A stretch of 64,000 bases of DNA from Sphingomonas qomolangmaensis. Its GTDB lineage: Bacteria > Pseudomonadota > Alphaproteobacteria > Sphingomonadales > Sphingomonadaceae. Positions 63,753 through 64,000 of the stretch are shown in pieces. Made by a program: the position numbers and the translations under genes. The notes beneath the pieces were generated by a model that searched no databases, had not been told where the DNA came from, and saw only the letters and a list, made by a program, of their open reading frames with translations. Every line of letters starts with the position of its first letter. Position 1 is the first letter of the stretch. The stretch is from assembly GCF_024496245.1 (NCBI RefSeq), contig NZ_CP101740.1, forward strand, positions 2,355,501-2,419,500, given 5' to 3'.

Positions 63753-64000
63753 CCGCATATCCTCCGCATCGCATCTGTCGCTTTCCGAAAGACGGCGGGC
63801 AACCCCGCCGAATCGAGTGCGTCGATCGGCCACCATTCGCCGTCTATTGTGTCGGGATGACGACGCCAGCCACCGCTGGCAAGCGCGCACACCAGCTCGA
63901 AATGGGTGAAGCCGTGCGCGACGGTTTCGTCGTGCAGCCGCCAGGCGACGTCGGCAGGGGCGTCGTCGAGCAGCGGCGCGGTATCCGCCCAAGGCCCGGT
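63749..64000 (-). CDS. mutY: A/G-specific adenine glycosylase, C-terminal part (5' end beyond window)
   Basis: The last 83 codons of a gene that enters from beyond base 64000. They read VAHGFTHFELVCALASG followed by WWPIDALDSAGLPAVFRKATDAM. This is the Nudix-like 8-oxoguanine-recognition domain of MutY, whose H-x-F-T-H-F-x-L block is conserved. The catalytic HhH/iron-sulfur part is outside the window. The TGA overlaps the start of the serine hydrolase gene (ATGA). Confidence 0.85.
   Translation of the reverse strand, partial: TGPWADTAPLLDDAPADVAWRLHDETVAHGFTHFELVCALASGGWRRHPDTIDGEWWPIDALDSAGLPAVFRKATDAMRRICG

Overview
This window is a stretch of chromosome from a high-GC alphaproteobacterium, most likely a Sphingomonas-type member of the Sphingomonadaceae. 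The evidence is the GC-rich third-position codon use, the alphaproteobacterial gene set (gapR/DUF2312, a CC_3452-type small secreted protein, DUF1244, a single bifunctional Rsh, a cysteine-free L36) and many short palindromic repeats between genes. I see no integrase, transposase, phage gene, CRISPR array, tRNA or rRNA. Most of the window is ordinary housekeeping sequence.

Layout. 1-8 kb: pmbA (cut by the window edge), ubiA, a DUF2147 protein, rsmE, then a polyhydroxyalkanoate block (phasin and phaC) with two operator-like dyads before the phasin gene, then alaC. 8-13.6 kb: an HxlR regulator, a small secreted protein, the bifunctional (p)ppGpp enzyme rsh, a thioesterase behind an 18-bp palindrome, and a Tat-exported DUF885 protein. 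13.8-18.1 kb: a surface-glycan block (GtrB-like GT2, methyltransferase, GtrA, large GT-C-like membrane protein). 18.2-25.5 kb: marC-folD-yggT, argB, yhhQ, a nucleoside transporter, an isoaspartyl peptidase and an S1/P1 nuclease.

25.6-37.8 kb is one long minus-strand run: amidohydrolase, gapR, yebC, ruvC, a MipA-type porin, ruvA, a GH10 xylanase, ruvB, ybgC, tolQ, tolR, tolA, tolB, pal. The ruvC-ruvA-ruvB order is kept, but each junction holds an unrelated envelope or carbohydrate gene. 37.8-45.4 kb: DUF1244, pyk, a HAD hydrolase, rpmJ, an overlapping trio (DUF4136 lipoprotein, M14 carboxypeptidase, acetyltransferase), gpmA and argG. 45.4-49.5 kb: two polytopic membrane proteins and a FemAB-like acetyltransferase, the last two overlapping tail to tail. 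49.5-54.5 kb: the coupled operon sseA-metC-mscS and an iron-sulfur (6-4)-type photolyase. 54.5-64 kb: queF, a GT4-plus-barrel fusion with a GH130 enzyme and a LOG protein, a membrane-anchored cytochrome c, pheA, and the coupled operon mutY-lipoprotein serine hydrolase-nudC.

The most distinctive non-coding signal is the set of dispersed palindromic repeats, of at least five sequence types, that fills most intergenic gaps. One type is a 122-bp paired-hairpin element; one of its copies is interrupted by a separate 64-bp cloverleaf-like palindrome at 30547-30610. Other leads are the TGC-N3-GCA dyads before the phasin gene, the GT4/GH130 pair, the GtrA/GtrB/GT-C cluster, and the lipoprotein/carboxypeptidase/acetyltransferase trio. 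Apart from these I found no clear previously undescribed multi-gene system.
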